From positions 1 through 64,000 of the forward strand of contig JAFGTS010000042.1 in NCBI GenBank assembly GCA_016933965.1: DNA of 64,000 nucleotides, read 5' to 3'. The number at the start of each line of letters is the position of its first letter. The stretch's first letter is position 1. Under the pieces are notes generated by a model. The model was given only the letters and a program-made list of their open reading frames with translations. It had not been told where the DNA came from and made no database searches. The DNA is from Deltaproteobacteria bacterium. GTDB taxonomy: Bacteria; Desulfobacterota; Syntrophia; Syntrophales; UBA2210. The position numbers and the translations under genes were made by a program. Of this stretch, positions 17,779 through 26,261 are shown in pieces.

Positions 17779-17988
17779 ATGAGTATCTATGATGATGAAT
17801 CCTATCAGTTTCATGATGACGACAGGGCCGATCGTTGCTTTCTCTGCTGCCGGAACAACGGGCAGCTCTTTGTCGTCCGCCACGCGGAAAACCTAAAGAT
17901 GGTCCATATCTGCGACGAATGCATGGTGAACTGCCCCTCGGACTACATGCTGGACAACACGAAACCCTGGCGGGGGAAGAAGGGGTGA
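17779..17988 (+). CDS. Small four-cysteine zinc-finger-like protein
   Basis: This 69-residue acidic protein has a CFLCC motif (residues 20-24) and an ICDECMVNC motif near residues 44-52, a spacing like the C4 zinc-binding domain at the N-terminus of ClpX. No ATPase follows, so it is a stand-alone module, possibly a protein-protein adaptor. GAGGTGG lies about 5 nt before the ATG. It is 39 nt downstream of the response regulator on the same strand and may belong to that operon. I know of no characterised protein with this exact arrangement. Confidence 0.65.
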   Translation: MSIYDDESYQFHDDDRADRCFLCCRNNGQLFVVRHAENLKMVHICDECMVNCPSDYMLDNTKPWRGKKG

Positions 17989-18006
17989 GGCTGAGTGCCT
18001 GAGTGT

Positions 18007-18090
18007 GTATTTCGTGATTCGGGATTCGTGACTCGGGAACCCTAATCCGTAATCCCATAATCCGTAATCCGTAATCCATAATCCGTATCA
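18007..18090 (+). repeat. Composite heptamer repeat, orientation 1
   Basis: Block A has GATTCGG, GATTCGT and GACTCGG in tandem. Block B has five or six near-perfect AATCCGT units. They are joined by CCCTAATCC. The same two blocks occur in reverse-complement order at 34857-34973. Confidence 0.7.
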
Positions 18091-18190
18091 CGGGGTCATC
18101 CTCCCCATTGACGGGGAATTCTTCTCCATCTGCTTTCGGCATCTCACCGGAATATTCAGAAATATCTAATCAAAACAAAGCATTATGATG

Positions 18191-18206
18191 TGGCATCGAC
18201 TTTGCA
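18191..18206 (+). promoter_or_regulatory. Candidate sigma-54 (-24/-12) promoter
   Basis: TGGCATCGACTTTGCA has the invariant GG-N10-GC spacing and close matches to both the TGGCA and TTGC elements. It lies about 40 nt before the receiver gene at 18245 and about 450 nt after the end of an NtrC-like activator gene. Confidence 0.65.
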
Positions 18207-18244
18207 ATACCAGTTGTCATACATCGATAATGGAGGTGAAGACC

Positions 18245-18631
18245 ATGACAGCGAAAAAGAAAATACTCTTGATCGACGATGACCGGGATTTTCTGATGGC
18301 GACCAAACTGATTCTCGAAAAAGGCGGCTATGAGGTCCACCTCGCCGAGGATGGAAAGACAGGTCTGGAAATGGTGGCGTCGGTCGCGCCGGATCTCACG
18401 ATCACGGACATGATGATGGAAACCTGGGGAGAGGGATTCGCCGTGGTTTCCAAGATCCGCCAGATGAAAGAGGGTAGGGACATGCCCCTGATAGTGCTGA
18501 GCGCCGTCGATCTCCAGGGCCCCTATCAGTCCTATGAACCGTCCGATGAATCGCCGAAAGTCGATATGGTGTTGCACAAACCGGTCAAGGCCGATGACCT
18601 TTTGAAATTCGCAGCCGAACTTCTGGATTGA
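18245..18631 (+). CDS. Single-domain response regulator
   Basis: This 128-residue stand-alone receiver has an acidic pocket (DDD at 11-13), phospho-acceptor D55 (LTITDMMM) and a conserved Lys near 107 (VLHKPVK), but no output domain. Such proteins relay phosphate or bind a partner. The frame is open from 18185, but GGAGGTGA at 18231-18238 sits 6 nt before the ATG at 18245, and the upstream candidate starts overlap the -24/-12 promoter. Only four bases separate it from the receiver-kinase hybrid, so the two form an operon. Confidence 0.92.
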   Translation: MTAKKKILLIDDDRDFLMATKLILEKGGYEVHLAEDGKTGLEMVASVAPDLTITDMMMETWGEGFAVVSKIRQMKEGRDMPLIVLSAVDLQGPYQSYEPSDESPKVDMVLHKPVKADDLLKFAAELLD

Positions 18632-18635
18632 GCCT

Positions 18636-19730
18636 ATGACCGAACAAACAAGACATGATCTGATCCTCATCATAGATGATGAGGAATCGATACGGGATGG
18701 ATGCCGGCAGGCCCTTGAAAAGATGGGTTACTCCGTGATCAGCACCGGTGACGGACAGGAAGGGATCAAACTTGCCCGCGAGAAACAGCCTGATGTGGCC
18801 TATGTTGATCTCAAGCTGCCCGGTATATCGGGGATGGACATCATCGAAATTCTCTCGCGGGAACTGCCCGACCTGGTGCTCATCGTTGTCACCGGGTATG
18901 CATCGATCGTGTCTGCCGTGGAATCCATGAAAAAGGGTGCCTATGATTACCTGCCGAAACCCTTCACGCCGGACCAACTCAGGGCGGTAACGCGTCGTGC
19001 TCTGGAGCATCGCGACCTGAAGGTCGAGGCACTGAAGCTGAAGGAGGAAAAGGAAGAGATACAGCGAAACTTTATAACTTTCGTGAGCCACGAGATGCGC
19101 TCGCCCCTCGTCACAATCCAGCAGTACATAGAATCACTGAAGGTCGTCGCCGGAGAATGCCTGGGGGAGCAGGAACGGCAGATCATTGATCGTATCGAGA
19201 AACGGATCCAGAACCTCGAGGACCTTGTCGAGCACTGGCTTGATATCAGCAGGATAGAGAAGGGGACACTCATCCAGAAGGAACCCGTCAGTCTCGCCGG
19301 GATCATCCAGAGAAGCGTGGATGAAATGATGCCGCTCAGCGAACGGAGGGGTATCGTTCTTCACAGTACGATCCCGCCTGATCTGCCGAAGGTGATCGGC
19401 GACGCGGAAAGCCTCATCCGGGTCCTCATCAATATAATCGGAAACGCGACAAAATACACGCCGAGCGGAGGAACCATATCGATCGCCGCCGATCATGACG
19501 AGCTGTACGTCACCGTGGCAATCACCGATACGGGTATCGGCATTCCACAGGACAAGATCCCCTTTATTTTTGAGCCCTTCTACCGGGCAAAGGGAAATGA
19601 GGATAACTACCGGGGGTCGGGCCTGGGGTTGACCTTCTGCAAACGGATAATGGAAGCGCACCGGGGCATGATAGAGGTGACTTCAAAGGAAGGCGAAGGG
19701 TCGACGTTCCTGTTGCGGTTTCCCCGGTAA
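18636..19730 (+). CDS. Hybrid receiver-histidine kinase
   Basis: This cytoplasmic 364-residue protein has an N-terminal receiver (phospho-acceptor D58 in VAYVDLKLPGISG) followed by HisKA with H152 (FVSHEMRSP) and a HATPase (N box LIRVLINIIGNATKY, G1 DTGIGIP, G2 GSGLGLTF). There is no membrane segment. The receiver-first order suggests that it takes a phosphate input and adjusts its own kinase activity, as in phosphorelay intermediates. It probably works with the single receiver encoded just upstream. A bidirectional terminator follows at 19762-19794. Confidence 0.93.
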   Translation: MTEQTRHDLILIIDDEESIRDGCRQALEKMGYSVISTGDGQEGIKLAREKQPDVAYVDLKLPGISGMDIIEILSRELPDLVLIVVTGYASIVSAVESMKKGAYDYLPKPFTPDQLRAVTRRALEHRDLKVEALKLKEEKEEIQRNFITFVSHEMRSPLVTIQQYIESLKVVAGECLGEQERQIIDRIEKRIQNLEDLVEHWLDISRIEKGTLIQKEPVSLAGIIQRSVDEMMPLSERRGIVLHSTIPPDLPKVIGDAESLIRVLINIIGNATKYTPSGGTISIAADHDELYVTVAITDTGIGIPQDKIPFIFEPFYRAKGNEDNYRGSGLGLTFCKRIMEAHRGMIEVTSKEGEGSTFLLRFPR

Positions 19731-19761
19731 CCCCATGGATGGAGCAGGAAAAAGAAAATGA

Positions 19762-19794
19762 GGACGGCGGTGTCTGTTTCCGCCGTCCCCTTTT
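19762..19794. terminator. Bidirectional intrinsic terminator
   Basis: GGACGGCGG (19762-19770) pairs with CCGCCGTCC (19780-19788). CCTTTT follows on the plus strand and CATTTTC on the minus strand. It lies between convergent transcripts. Confidence 0.75.
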
Positions 19795-19803
19795 GAGAAC
19801 AAC

Positions 19804-19947
19804 TCAGGCAAAGGCGGTTGATACTGAGATCAGCAGACCGGCCGCAAAAATGACCGCCCCGAGACCGGCACCACCGGCAGTCGCGATGATGGGTGCAATG
19901 CCTAAAAGAAGAAAACCAAAGGCGAAACGTGCCTCTCTTGAGTCCAT
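19804..19947 (-). CDS. Small hydrophobic membrane protein, 47 residues
   Basis: This short frame has a perfect AAGGAGG 6 nt before its ATG at 19947 and reads MDSREARFAFGF followed by one or two Ala/Gly/Ile/Leu-rich membrane segments up to STAFA. Its ending resembles a helix pair with a GGAGLG turn. It lies downstream of the focA operon and just before the bidirectional terminator, so it is probably the last gene of fdhA-80aa-focA-OB protein. I do not recognise the family. The Shine-Dalgarno and the membrane-like composition make it believable despite its size. Confidence 0.55.
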   Translation of the reverse strand: MDSREARFAFGFLLLGIAPIIATAGGAGLGAVIFAAGLLISVSTAFA

Positions 19948-19963
19948 AGTATCCTCCTTGTTG

Positions 19964-20434
19964 TCAATCTGTTGTCTTTTCTATGCTGACGGCGGAAATA
20001 ACCGGGTCTTTCCCTGAAAACAGGTTCTTCATCACGATTCCAAGCACCGCGACCCGGTCACCCACCCTGATATTCTGTTCCGGCGACGTGAACATGATCA
20101 CCCGAATTCCGGCTGAGCCCTCCCTGAGGTGGAAGTGGGGTCTGTTCAGCCATCGAAAGGTGATCCGTTCCACCCGTCCCGCTGTCCGCAACACCGTTCC
20201 GGTCATCCCCCGGTTGATCCGGTCCATCTTGATGAACCGGGCAGTACCGCCGACGTTCTCGGCAGCCCTGACGTAGCTCCTGCGGCTCATCCATGCGAGC
20301 GTGAAGGGTATTACGATCAGCATGACGAGACCGGGTATGGCGAAGAGCAGGAACCTCTCATCCCCGGTGGCGTGGTAATGGAGCGCCACCGCCACAGCGC
20401 ATATGATGAATGTTATCCATGCAAGGGCCGACAC
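19964..20434 (-). CDS. Membrane protein with C-terminal OB-fold-like domain
   Basis: This 156-residue protein has two N-terminal membrane helices (about residues 4-20 and 28-49). A soluble part follows with GMTGTVLRTAGRVERI, a histidine-containing PHFHLREG segment and RVGDRVAVLGIV, which looks like a small OB fold of the kind seen in NfeD-like or YgiW-like proteins. No characterised homologue is recognised. It starts at GTG (20434) with AGGA 7 nt upstream and lies nine bases after focA, so it is cotranscribed with the formate channel. A role in formate transport is only contextual. Confidence 0.65.
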   Translation of the reverse strand: MSALAWITFIICAVAVALHYHATGDERFLLFAIPGLVMLIVIPFTLAWMSRRSYVRAAENVGGTARFIKMDRINRGMTGTVLRTAGRVERITFRWLNRPHFHLREGSAGIRVIMFTSPEQNIRVGDRVAVLGIVMKNLFSGKDPVISAVSIEKTTD

Positions 20435-20443
20435 GGTATGTTC

Positions 20444-21325
20444 CTATTCAGTGGGTACTTCCTTTCTGAACATGAGGAAGTAGGCCACGCCGATAAAGAG
20501 GAATCCGCCGAAAATGTTACCGATGGTGACGGGAAAGATATTCCACAGCCACACATCCGACCAGCTCAGGCCGCCGTTTGCCGCCAGCAGTCCACCCGTT
20601 TTTTCGATAACCGCGGGATACCAGTCGCAGAGAAATTTTCCGGCCGGGAGGAAATACATGTTCGCGACACAGTGCTCGAAACCGGAGGCGACGAAGGCCA
20701 TGATGGGGAACCAGATGCCGAAGAACTTTCCAATGATGTCATCGGCCGTTATGGCAAGCAGAATGGCGATGTTGACGAGAAAGTTACAGCCGATGGCCTT
20801 CATGAAACAGGACCACAGCCCTATTGATCCGACAGCCTTGTACGTGAGAATTTTGCCCGTGGCGATACCGATGGCGGACATTCCAAAGGCGTTGACGGCC
20901 ATTGTCCCGTCGGCCTGACCAGTGATGAAAGGACCGATGGCCATCAGGTAGGCGTAAAAGAACGAACCGATGACGTTTCCGATATAGACCCACACCCAGT
21001 TTCTCAGAACGGAACCCCAGGTGGCGCGTTTCATCATCGCCGCCATGGGAACGATCATACAGTCGCCCGTAAAGAGCTCCATTCCGGTAAGGACGATCGC
21101 GATGAGTCCGACGGGGAACACGGCGCCGCCCACCAGCTTGGCTATTCCGGCGCCGAGCACGGCGCCCGTGCCGGTCACGCAAACCGTGCAGAGCGCTCCT
21201 CCGATAGCGATATAGGCACCAGCCATAAAGCCGCGGAGCAGAAGTTGAAAGACCGATAACTTTGATTTGTAGACTCCTGCGTTACCGACAAGAGCCACCA
21301 TTTTTGCCGGGGCATTGAAAGCCAT
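20444..21325 (-). CDS. focA: Formate/nitrite transporter family channel (FocA-like)
   Basis: This 293-residue FNT-family pentameric channel has six membrane helices. It shows the family features GFMAGAYIAIGG, GMELFTGDCM, NWVWVYIGNVIGS and GFEHCVANMYF, the last containing the central histidine. With a formate dehydrogenase gene two positions upstream, formate is by far the likelier substrate than nitrite. It would let a syntroph or formate-using anaerobe export or import formate. AATGGAGGTATCATT precedes the ATG. A NirC or other FNT member is the only serious alternative. Confidence 0.93.
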   Translation of the reverse strand: MAFNAPAKMVALVGNAGVYKSKLSVFQLLLRGFMAGAYIAIGGALCTVCVTGTGAVLGAGIAKLVGGAVFPVGLIAIVLTGMELFTGDCMIVPMAAMMKRATWGSVLRNWVWVYIGNVIGSFFYAYLMAIGPFITGQADGTMAVNAFGMSAIGIATGKILTYKAVGSIGLWSCFMKAIGCNFLVNIAILLAITADDIIGKFFGIWFPIMAFVASGFEHCVANMYFLPAGKFLCDWYPAVIEKTGGLLAANGGLSWSDVWLWNIFPVTIGNIFGGFLFIGVAYFLMFRKEVPTE

Positions 21326-21443
21326 AATGATACCTCCATTTCAATGAATATATAGGACAGTATACGGACACCGCCCACCGCGCTCTTCCATCATCCGTCA
21401 GATCCAGTTCGGGATACGGCAGCCCGTGAGCGGAAGCCATTGT

Positions 21444-21686
21444 TCAACTTGCAAAGGCTTCCTTGACTTCCTTTTTCCAGATGCACAGAAGCTTTCCACC
21501 GTGAGACTGGCACTGGACGAGCTCCCATTCACTTTCTCCCTCCTGGTCAAGGATACCCTTGAAGTATTCAAGACCTCCGGGGATGCCGTCGATGACGCAG
21601 GAGCCCGATTCATCGCAACTGATTGCATCGGGGGGGATCACGGCGTCAAGATCGATGATACTTGATTTGTACTTCCATCGTGGCAT
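21444..21686 (-). CDS. Conserved-looking small protein between fdhA and focA
   Basis: This 80-residue soluble protein has four Cys (DESGSCVIDGIPGG, ELVQCQSH, KLLCIWKK among them) and an acidic centre. AGGAGG lies close before the ATG. It starts 30 nt after the fdhA stop, so it is very probably cotranscribed with fdhA. I do not recognise it. Location suggests a helper of the dehydrogenase or a formate-linked regulator, but nothing in the sequence proves this. Confidence 0.65.
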   Translation of the reverse strand: MPRWKYKSSIIDLDAVIPPDAISCDESGSCVIDGIPGGLEYFKGILDQEGESEWELVQCQSHGGKLLCIWKKEVKEAFAS

Positions 21687-21716
21687 TGCACTACCTCCTC
21701 ATTGTATTTTCGTACC

Positions 21717-24410
21717 TCACGCTGCCGCTTCGACCCTGACCGCGCAGACCTTGAATTCCGGTATTTTGCCGATGGGGTCGAGAGCCGGGTTCGTCAGCAG
21801 GTTGACGGCGGCCTCTCTGAAATGGAAATTCATGAAGATCGTGCCCGCAGGAGGCCGGTCGATGACCAAGGCCTTCGCGGATACGGTGCCGCGGCGGGAT
21901 GTGACCTTGACGATGCCACCATCGCTGATGCCGAATTTCAGGGCATCATCGGGATGTATTTCCACAAGGCTCTCAGGGAACCGCTCAACAAGTCCCTCGT
22001 TGCGCCGGGTCATGGTTGCCGTGTGGAAATGATAGAGGACGCGGCCGGTGGTAAGGATCAACGGATATTCCGCATCGGGCAGTTCGTCCGACGGCCGGTA
22101 GTCTATGGGAGAGAACAACCCGAGACCGCGGGAGAACTTGTCCTTGTGAAGGAACTTCGTGCCGGGGTGATCCGTGTCCGGGCAAGGCCACGGGATCCCT
22201 TCTTTTTCGATTCGTTCATAGGTGATACCGCCGTAACTGGGGGTGAGAGCGCGGATCTCTTCCATGATTTCCTGCGAGGAATCATATGTCATGGTGTATC
22301 CCATGCGTGTTGCCAGATCGGGAATGATCTCCCAGTCCGCCTTCGCTTCTCCCGGCGCCTCGACGGCCTTTCTGATACGCTGGACCCGCCGTTCCGTGTT
22401 CGTGAAGGTGCCATCCTTCTCCGCAAAACACGCAGAGGGCAGGACCACGTCGGCAAGTTCAGCCGTCTCGGTCAGGAAGATATCCTGGACCACCAGGATA
22501 TCGAGATTTTCCAGTGATTCTCTCACATGTTTCAGGTCGGGATCGCTGAGCATGGGATTCTCCCCCATGATATAAAGCCCCTTCACCTTTCCTTCATGGG
22601 CAGCGTTCATTATTTCGACCACTGTTAGTCCTGGATTCAAGGACAGGGGAGCGTTCCATGCCGAACTGAATTTTTTTCTTGCTTCCTCACTGGCGACCTG
22701 CTGGTACCCGGTAAAAACATTGGGAAGAGCGCCCATGTCACAGGCCCCCTGGACGTTGTTCTGGCCTCGAAGGGGATTGACACCACCGCTTTCGATCCCC
22801 ACGTTCCCGCAGAGCATGGCGAGATTGGCGCAGGACTTCACGGCATCGGTTCCGTGTGTATGCTGGGTGAGTCCCATGGCATAGAGGATCGATGCCTTTT
22901 CGGCCTTCCCATACAGGCGGGCAGCCTTCCTGATATCGCCGGCGGGCACACCTGAGATCTCTTCGACATATTCGGGGGTGTATTTTTCAATGGTCGCGCG
23001 GAATTCGTCGAACCCTTCCGTCCGCTCCCGTATATATTCCTGTGCCTGCAGTTCCTCGGCGATGATGACGTTCATTATGCCGTTCAGAACGGCGACATTT
23101 GTTCCCGGCCGGGGCTGGAGGTGGATGCTCGCATACTTCACCAGATCGATACGCCGGGGATCGACGACGATCAGGCTTGCACCCCGTCTCCGGATCGCCC
23201 GCTTCACGGCGGAACCGATAACAGGATGATTTTCCGTTGTGTTCGTGCCGATGGCGAGAATTGCGTCGGCATATTCGATCTCTCCGATCGAATTCGTCAT
23301 TGCTCCGCTTCCGAATGTGGCGGCCAGACCGGCCACCGTTACGGAGTGTCAGAGACGGGCGCAATGGTCGACATTGTTGGTGCCGATCACCGCGCGCATG
23401 AATTTCTGGAAGAGATAGTTTTCTTCGTTGGTGCAACGGGCCGATGAAAGACCGGCGATGCTGTCGGGCCCGTATTGTTCCTTGATACCGGAGAACTTTT
23501 CCGCGATGAAGCCCAGTGCCTCGTCCCAGCTTGCCTCCTGAAGCTCACCGTCCTTTCTGATGAGTGGTGTCTTCAACCGGTCCGGGCTGGACACGAATTC
23601 CATGCCGAACCGGCCCTTGGAGCAGAGCATCCCGAAGTTCGGCTCACCGTGATCGACGTTCGTTGTAACCTTGACGATCCTGCCGTCATGGACGTTCAGG
23701 TCGAGCTGGCATCCCACCCCGCAGTATGTACAAGTGGTCCTGACCTTTTCGATTTCCCAGGGGCGTCCCTTGAAACGGGCCTTCTTGTATGTCAGGGCAC
23801 CGACAGGACAGGCGTCGACGCAGGCACCGCAAAAGACGCAATCGGAGTCTATGTAGTCCTCCCCGAAAGCAGGGCCGACGCTGGCTTTTGAACTGCGCAT
23901 GGAGAAGTCAAGTACCTCGTGAACCTGGATCTCATTGCAGACACGAACGCACCTGCCGCAAAGGATACATTTGTTCATGTCGCGGCATATCATCGAGTTC
24001 GTTTCTTCGATCTCATGCTCAGGCGGCTCGATGTCGAAGCGGGGTTTTTCGATTTCCAGCTGATAGACCAGGTCCTGCAACTCGCAATTTCCGTTCTGTT
24101 CGCACTGCAGGCAGTTGTGGTCTCCCGACGACCACAGGAGTTCGACGATCATTTTCCGGGCGTTGAGGACCCGTTCCGTGTTCGTTTTTACGACCATTCC
24201 CTTGCTCACGGGCATGGCGCAGGACGCCACGAGCGATCGTGCGTTTTCGACTTCGACCATGCACACCCTGCAGGCGCCCACGTTCGTCGTCCCCTTGAAG
24301 TAACAGAGGGTGGGGATATATATGCCGTTCGCTCGTGCCGCTTCAAGAATGGTCTGGCCCGGCGATGCTTCTATCACTTTGCCGTCAATGGTCAAACTGA
24401 TCGTATCCAT
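21717..24410 (-). CDS. fdhA: Formate dehydrogenase alpha subunit, selenoprotein
   Basis: This 897-residue Mo/W-bisPGD formate dehydrogenase interconverts formate and CO2. From the N-terminus it has a [2Fe-2S] ferredoxin domain (1-78), a NuoG-like His-Cys3 cluster (about 80-120) and two [4Fe-4S] sets ([25 protein letters not shown]). The molybdopterin Fe4S4 motif [10 protein letters not shown], the catalytic domain and a C-terminal dinucleotide-binding domain follow. An in-frame TGA at 23351-23349 splits the frame and encodes selenocysteine-354 in CARL-U-HSVTVAG, the family active site; a SECIS hairpin follows. The architecture matches NAD(P)- or ferredoxin-coupled cytosolic enzymes, yet no NuoE/NuoF-type partner is adjacent. 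GGAGGTAACA precedes the ATG. Confidence 0.95.
23319..23337 (-). promoter_or_regulatory. Bacterial SECIS apical hairpin of fdhA
   Basis: GGTGGCC (23337-23331) pairs with GGCCGCC (23325-23319) around the loop GGTCT. The loop begins 18 nt after the UGA, the same spacing and loop as in E. coli fdhF, so SelB should bind here. Confidence 0.85.
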
Positions 24411-24494
24411 TGTTACCTCCTGTCTGTTTAGATATTCCTTTTCTAATTGTCTATCGATAACCCCTGGAGCGGAAGATCGAGATTCTGATCAGGT

Positions 24495-24526
24495 ACAATG
24501 GTCCTTTTTTACTGTGGACCCATTGT
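24495..24526. promoter_or_regulatory. Inverted repeat upstream of fdhA
   Basis: ACAATGGTCC (24495-24504) and GGACCCATTGT (24516-24526) are complementary apart from one extra base, around an A/T-rich 11-nt loop. It lies about 90 nt upstream of the fdhA start and could be an operator or an RNA hairpin in the leader. No clear sigma-70 or sigma-54 promoter is seen here. Confidence 0.4.
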
Positions 24527-24978
24527 CGTGGGATTTGTCACATATCATTCACCGCAGGGATTCGAAAATCGATTGTCTTTTTACAACATACTTGATTCGT
24601 TATGATAATCGACAAATTGAAGTCAAGGACAAAAACTCCCGGGAATATCGGTTCCCGGTTTCAATAAATGATCATGCCGTCACCTTTCACGTATGCGCCG
24701 GCGGCCACAGAGAACCGATGTTCGATTTGCAGAGGTGTGGAAATCTTTTCAGCATCGCGGCTTCTGAAAGTTTATTCAGTGAAGAGTGAGAAGTTTCCTT
24801 TTCCGGGCCTCCGGGAAGGGGATACGGTCGATGGCATGTGTCCTTGTAAGTGCTGTCAAAAAACCGTCGGGACCATATCCTATTTCCTACCACTTTTCAA
24901 GCGGGAAATAGGGGGATACCAGCCTCCGGTCTTTTCTTTTCATAATGAAGGTTTGAATGCTTTGAAAGTGAAAGAGTA
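24527..24978. other. Non-coding stretch between fdhA and the rpsF promoter
   Basis: This AT-rich gap holds only short frames without ribosome binding sites or protein-like composition. A CCGGGAA/TTCCCGG inverted repeat lies at about 24638-24658, and ATTGTC/GACAAT motifs recur on the fdhA side. I assign no gene. Confidence 0.5.
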
Positions 24979-25006
24979 TTGACAGTGTGCATGTTATTAG
25001 TATAGA
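24979..25006 (+). promoter_or_regulatory. Promoter of the rpsF-rplI operon
   Basis: TTGACA (24979-24984), a 16-nt spacer and TATAGA (25001-25006) lie about 145 nt upstream of the rpsF start. The long leader fits an autoregulated ribosomal-protein operon. Confidence 0.6.
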
Positions 25007-25101
25007 AAAACGTACCATTGCCGGAGAAAAAAGTTGCTTTTCGCCGGATGATGGTGTAAAGAATCGCGGATTTGTCGAAACCTATAATTAAATACTGGAC
25101 T

Positions 25102-25145
25102 CCTTGCCCGGGTCGGGAATCCGGGCTACAGAGCCGTGAGGAGGT
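25102..25145 (+). promoter_or_regulatory. Possible S6:S18 leader structure before rpsF
   Basis: GCCCGG pairs with CCGGGC just upstream of an AGAGCCGTGAGG segment, immediately before the rpsF Shine-Dalgarno. A hairpin with a CCG element in this position recalls the known S6:S18-binding rpsF leader. The match to the motif was made by eye only. Confidence 0.35.
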
Positions 25146-25151
25146 GTTCAT

Positions 25152-25685
25152 TTGAGAAGATACGAAACTGTCTTCATCGTTCACTCCGACCTGTCATCGG
25201 ATGAACTCAACAGTCTGGTAGAGCGCTACCAATCAATCATAACATCGCTGAAGGGGATCATCATCAGGCTCGATAACTGGGGAAAGCGAAGGCTTGCCTA
25301 CCCCATCGAGAAGCGCCGGGAAGGTACGTACATATTCGTCGAGTTCGCTTCCGACAATGATGCCGTTTTCGAAATGGAAAGAAATTTCAAGATCGATGAA
25401 CGGATCATGCGGTACCTGACGGTCAAGCTCAGCGATCATGTCGATCCCGTAAAGCTTGAGGAGGAACTGGCGGCGGCCGCGGCGAAACGCGAGGCTCAGG
25501 CTCAGGCTCAGGCAGCGGCCCAGGTACTGGAGGAATCGGCCGCCGAGGGCGAAACGCACTCTGAGACCCCGGTCGAGGAGGAACCTGCGCCTGAATCGCC
25601 GGCACCCGAGGAGAGTGCGGCGGAAGTGAAACCGTCGGATCCCGGTGCTGAAACGGATACAGAAGAAAAGACGGGGGATGAATAA
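25152..25685 (+). CDS. rpsF: 30S ribosomal protein S6 with acidic C-terminal extension
   Basis: Residues 1-97 form a standard S6 ([38 protein letters not shown]), the platform protein that pairs with S18. An extra 75-80 residues (about 100-177) are Ala/Gln then Glu/Pro-rich and strongly acidic, much longer than in E. coli. It starts with TTG after GAGGAGGTG. rpsR follows two bases after the stop; the ssb gene found between them in many bacteria is absent. Confidence 0.97.
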   Translation: MRRYETVFIVHSDLSSDELNSLVERYQSIITSLKGIIIRLDNWGKRRLAYPIEKRREGTYIFVEFASDNDAVFEMERNFKIDERIMRYLTVKLSDHVDPVKLEEELAAAAAKREAQAQAQAAAQVLEESAAEGETHSETPVEEEPAPESPAPEESAAEVKPSDPGAETDTEEKTGDE

Positions 25686-25687
25686 CG

Positions 25688-26050
25688 ATGGCTGAAGAGA
25701 GAGAAACAAGAACAACCGGGACACGGGCCCCGGGAGGACGGGGACCGGCCACACGGGGACCGGTCACACGGGGTCCGGGAGGACGGGGACCGGGGGGAAG
25801 AAGCGCTTCCGCGTCGCGGGGCGGCAAGAAGTTCTTTCACCGACGGAAAGTATGCCGGTTCTGCGTCGACTCCGAATTAAAGATAGATTATAAAAATCCT
25901 GCGATCCTGAGGAATTTTCTGACCGAGAGGGGGAAGATCATTCCACGACGGATCACCGGAACCTGCGCGAAGCATCAGAGAGAGTTGACGGTTGCCATCA
26001 AACGGTCGCGATCACTGGCATTGCTTCCCTATGTTGTTTCCGAGGCATAG
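25688..26050 (+). CDS. rpsR: 30S ribosomal protein S18 with basic N-terminal extension
   Basis: This is a 120-residue S18. The conserved core starts at about residue 47 ([13 protein letters not shown]) and ends with [27 protein letters not shown]. The Cys pair and later Cys-His suggest the zinc-binding form. The first 46 residues are an Arg/Gly/Pro/Thr-rich extension built from repeats such as GGRGP and TRGP, visible at DNA level as repeated ACGGGGACCGG units. It is transcribed with rpsF. The extension is opposite in charge to the S6 tail. Confidence 0.96.
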   Translation: MAEERETRTTGTRAPGGRGPATRGPVTRGPGGRGPGGRSASASRGGKKFFHRRKVCRFCVDSELKIDYKNPAILRNFLTERGKIIPRRITGTCAKHQRELTVAIKRSRSLALLPYVVSEA

Positions 26051-26261
26051 AAACATAGCGGGTCCTGAGACGTTTCCGGCACTGAATGGTTCGACACCGC
26101 GTGCGACCGCAGAAAGGAGGCGTACCGTCCTTTGCGCGACGAGCGGGTAATGTCCGTGGGTATATTCCGGGGAACGGCCGAATAAGAGGAAATCCGGTTT
26201 TCATAATGGTGGAGGTGTCCCGATTCGGGAATATTTTTTTGCTGTTGCCATTACCTCTCTC

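Noticed and set aside
18007-18090. CRISPR array
   Set aside because: The units are 7 nt with no spacers and no cas genes are nearby.
23336-23351. fdhA as two separate genes or a nonsense-disrupted pseudogene
   Set aside because: The TGA stands at the known Sec site in a CARL-U-H context and is followed by a correct SECIS hairpin, so it is one selenoprotein gene.
24668-24982. A 104-residue plus-strand frame upstream of rpsF
   Set aside because: No Shine-Dalgarno, irregular composition, and it runs through the rpsF promoter.
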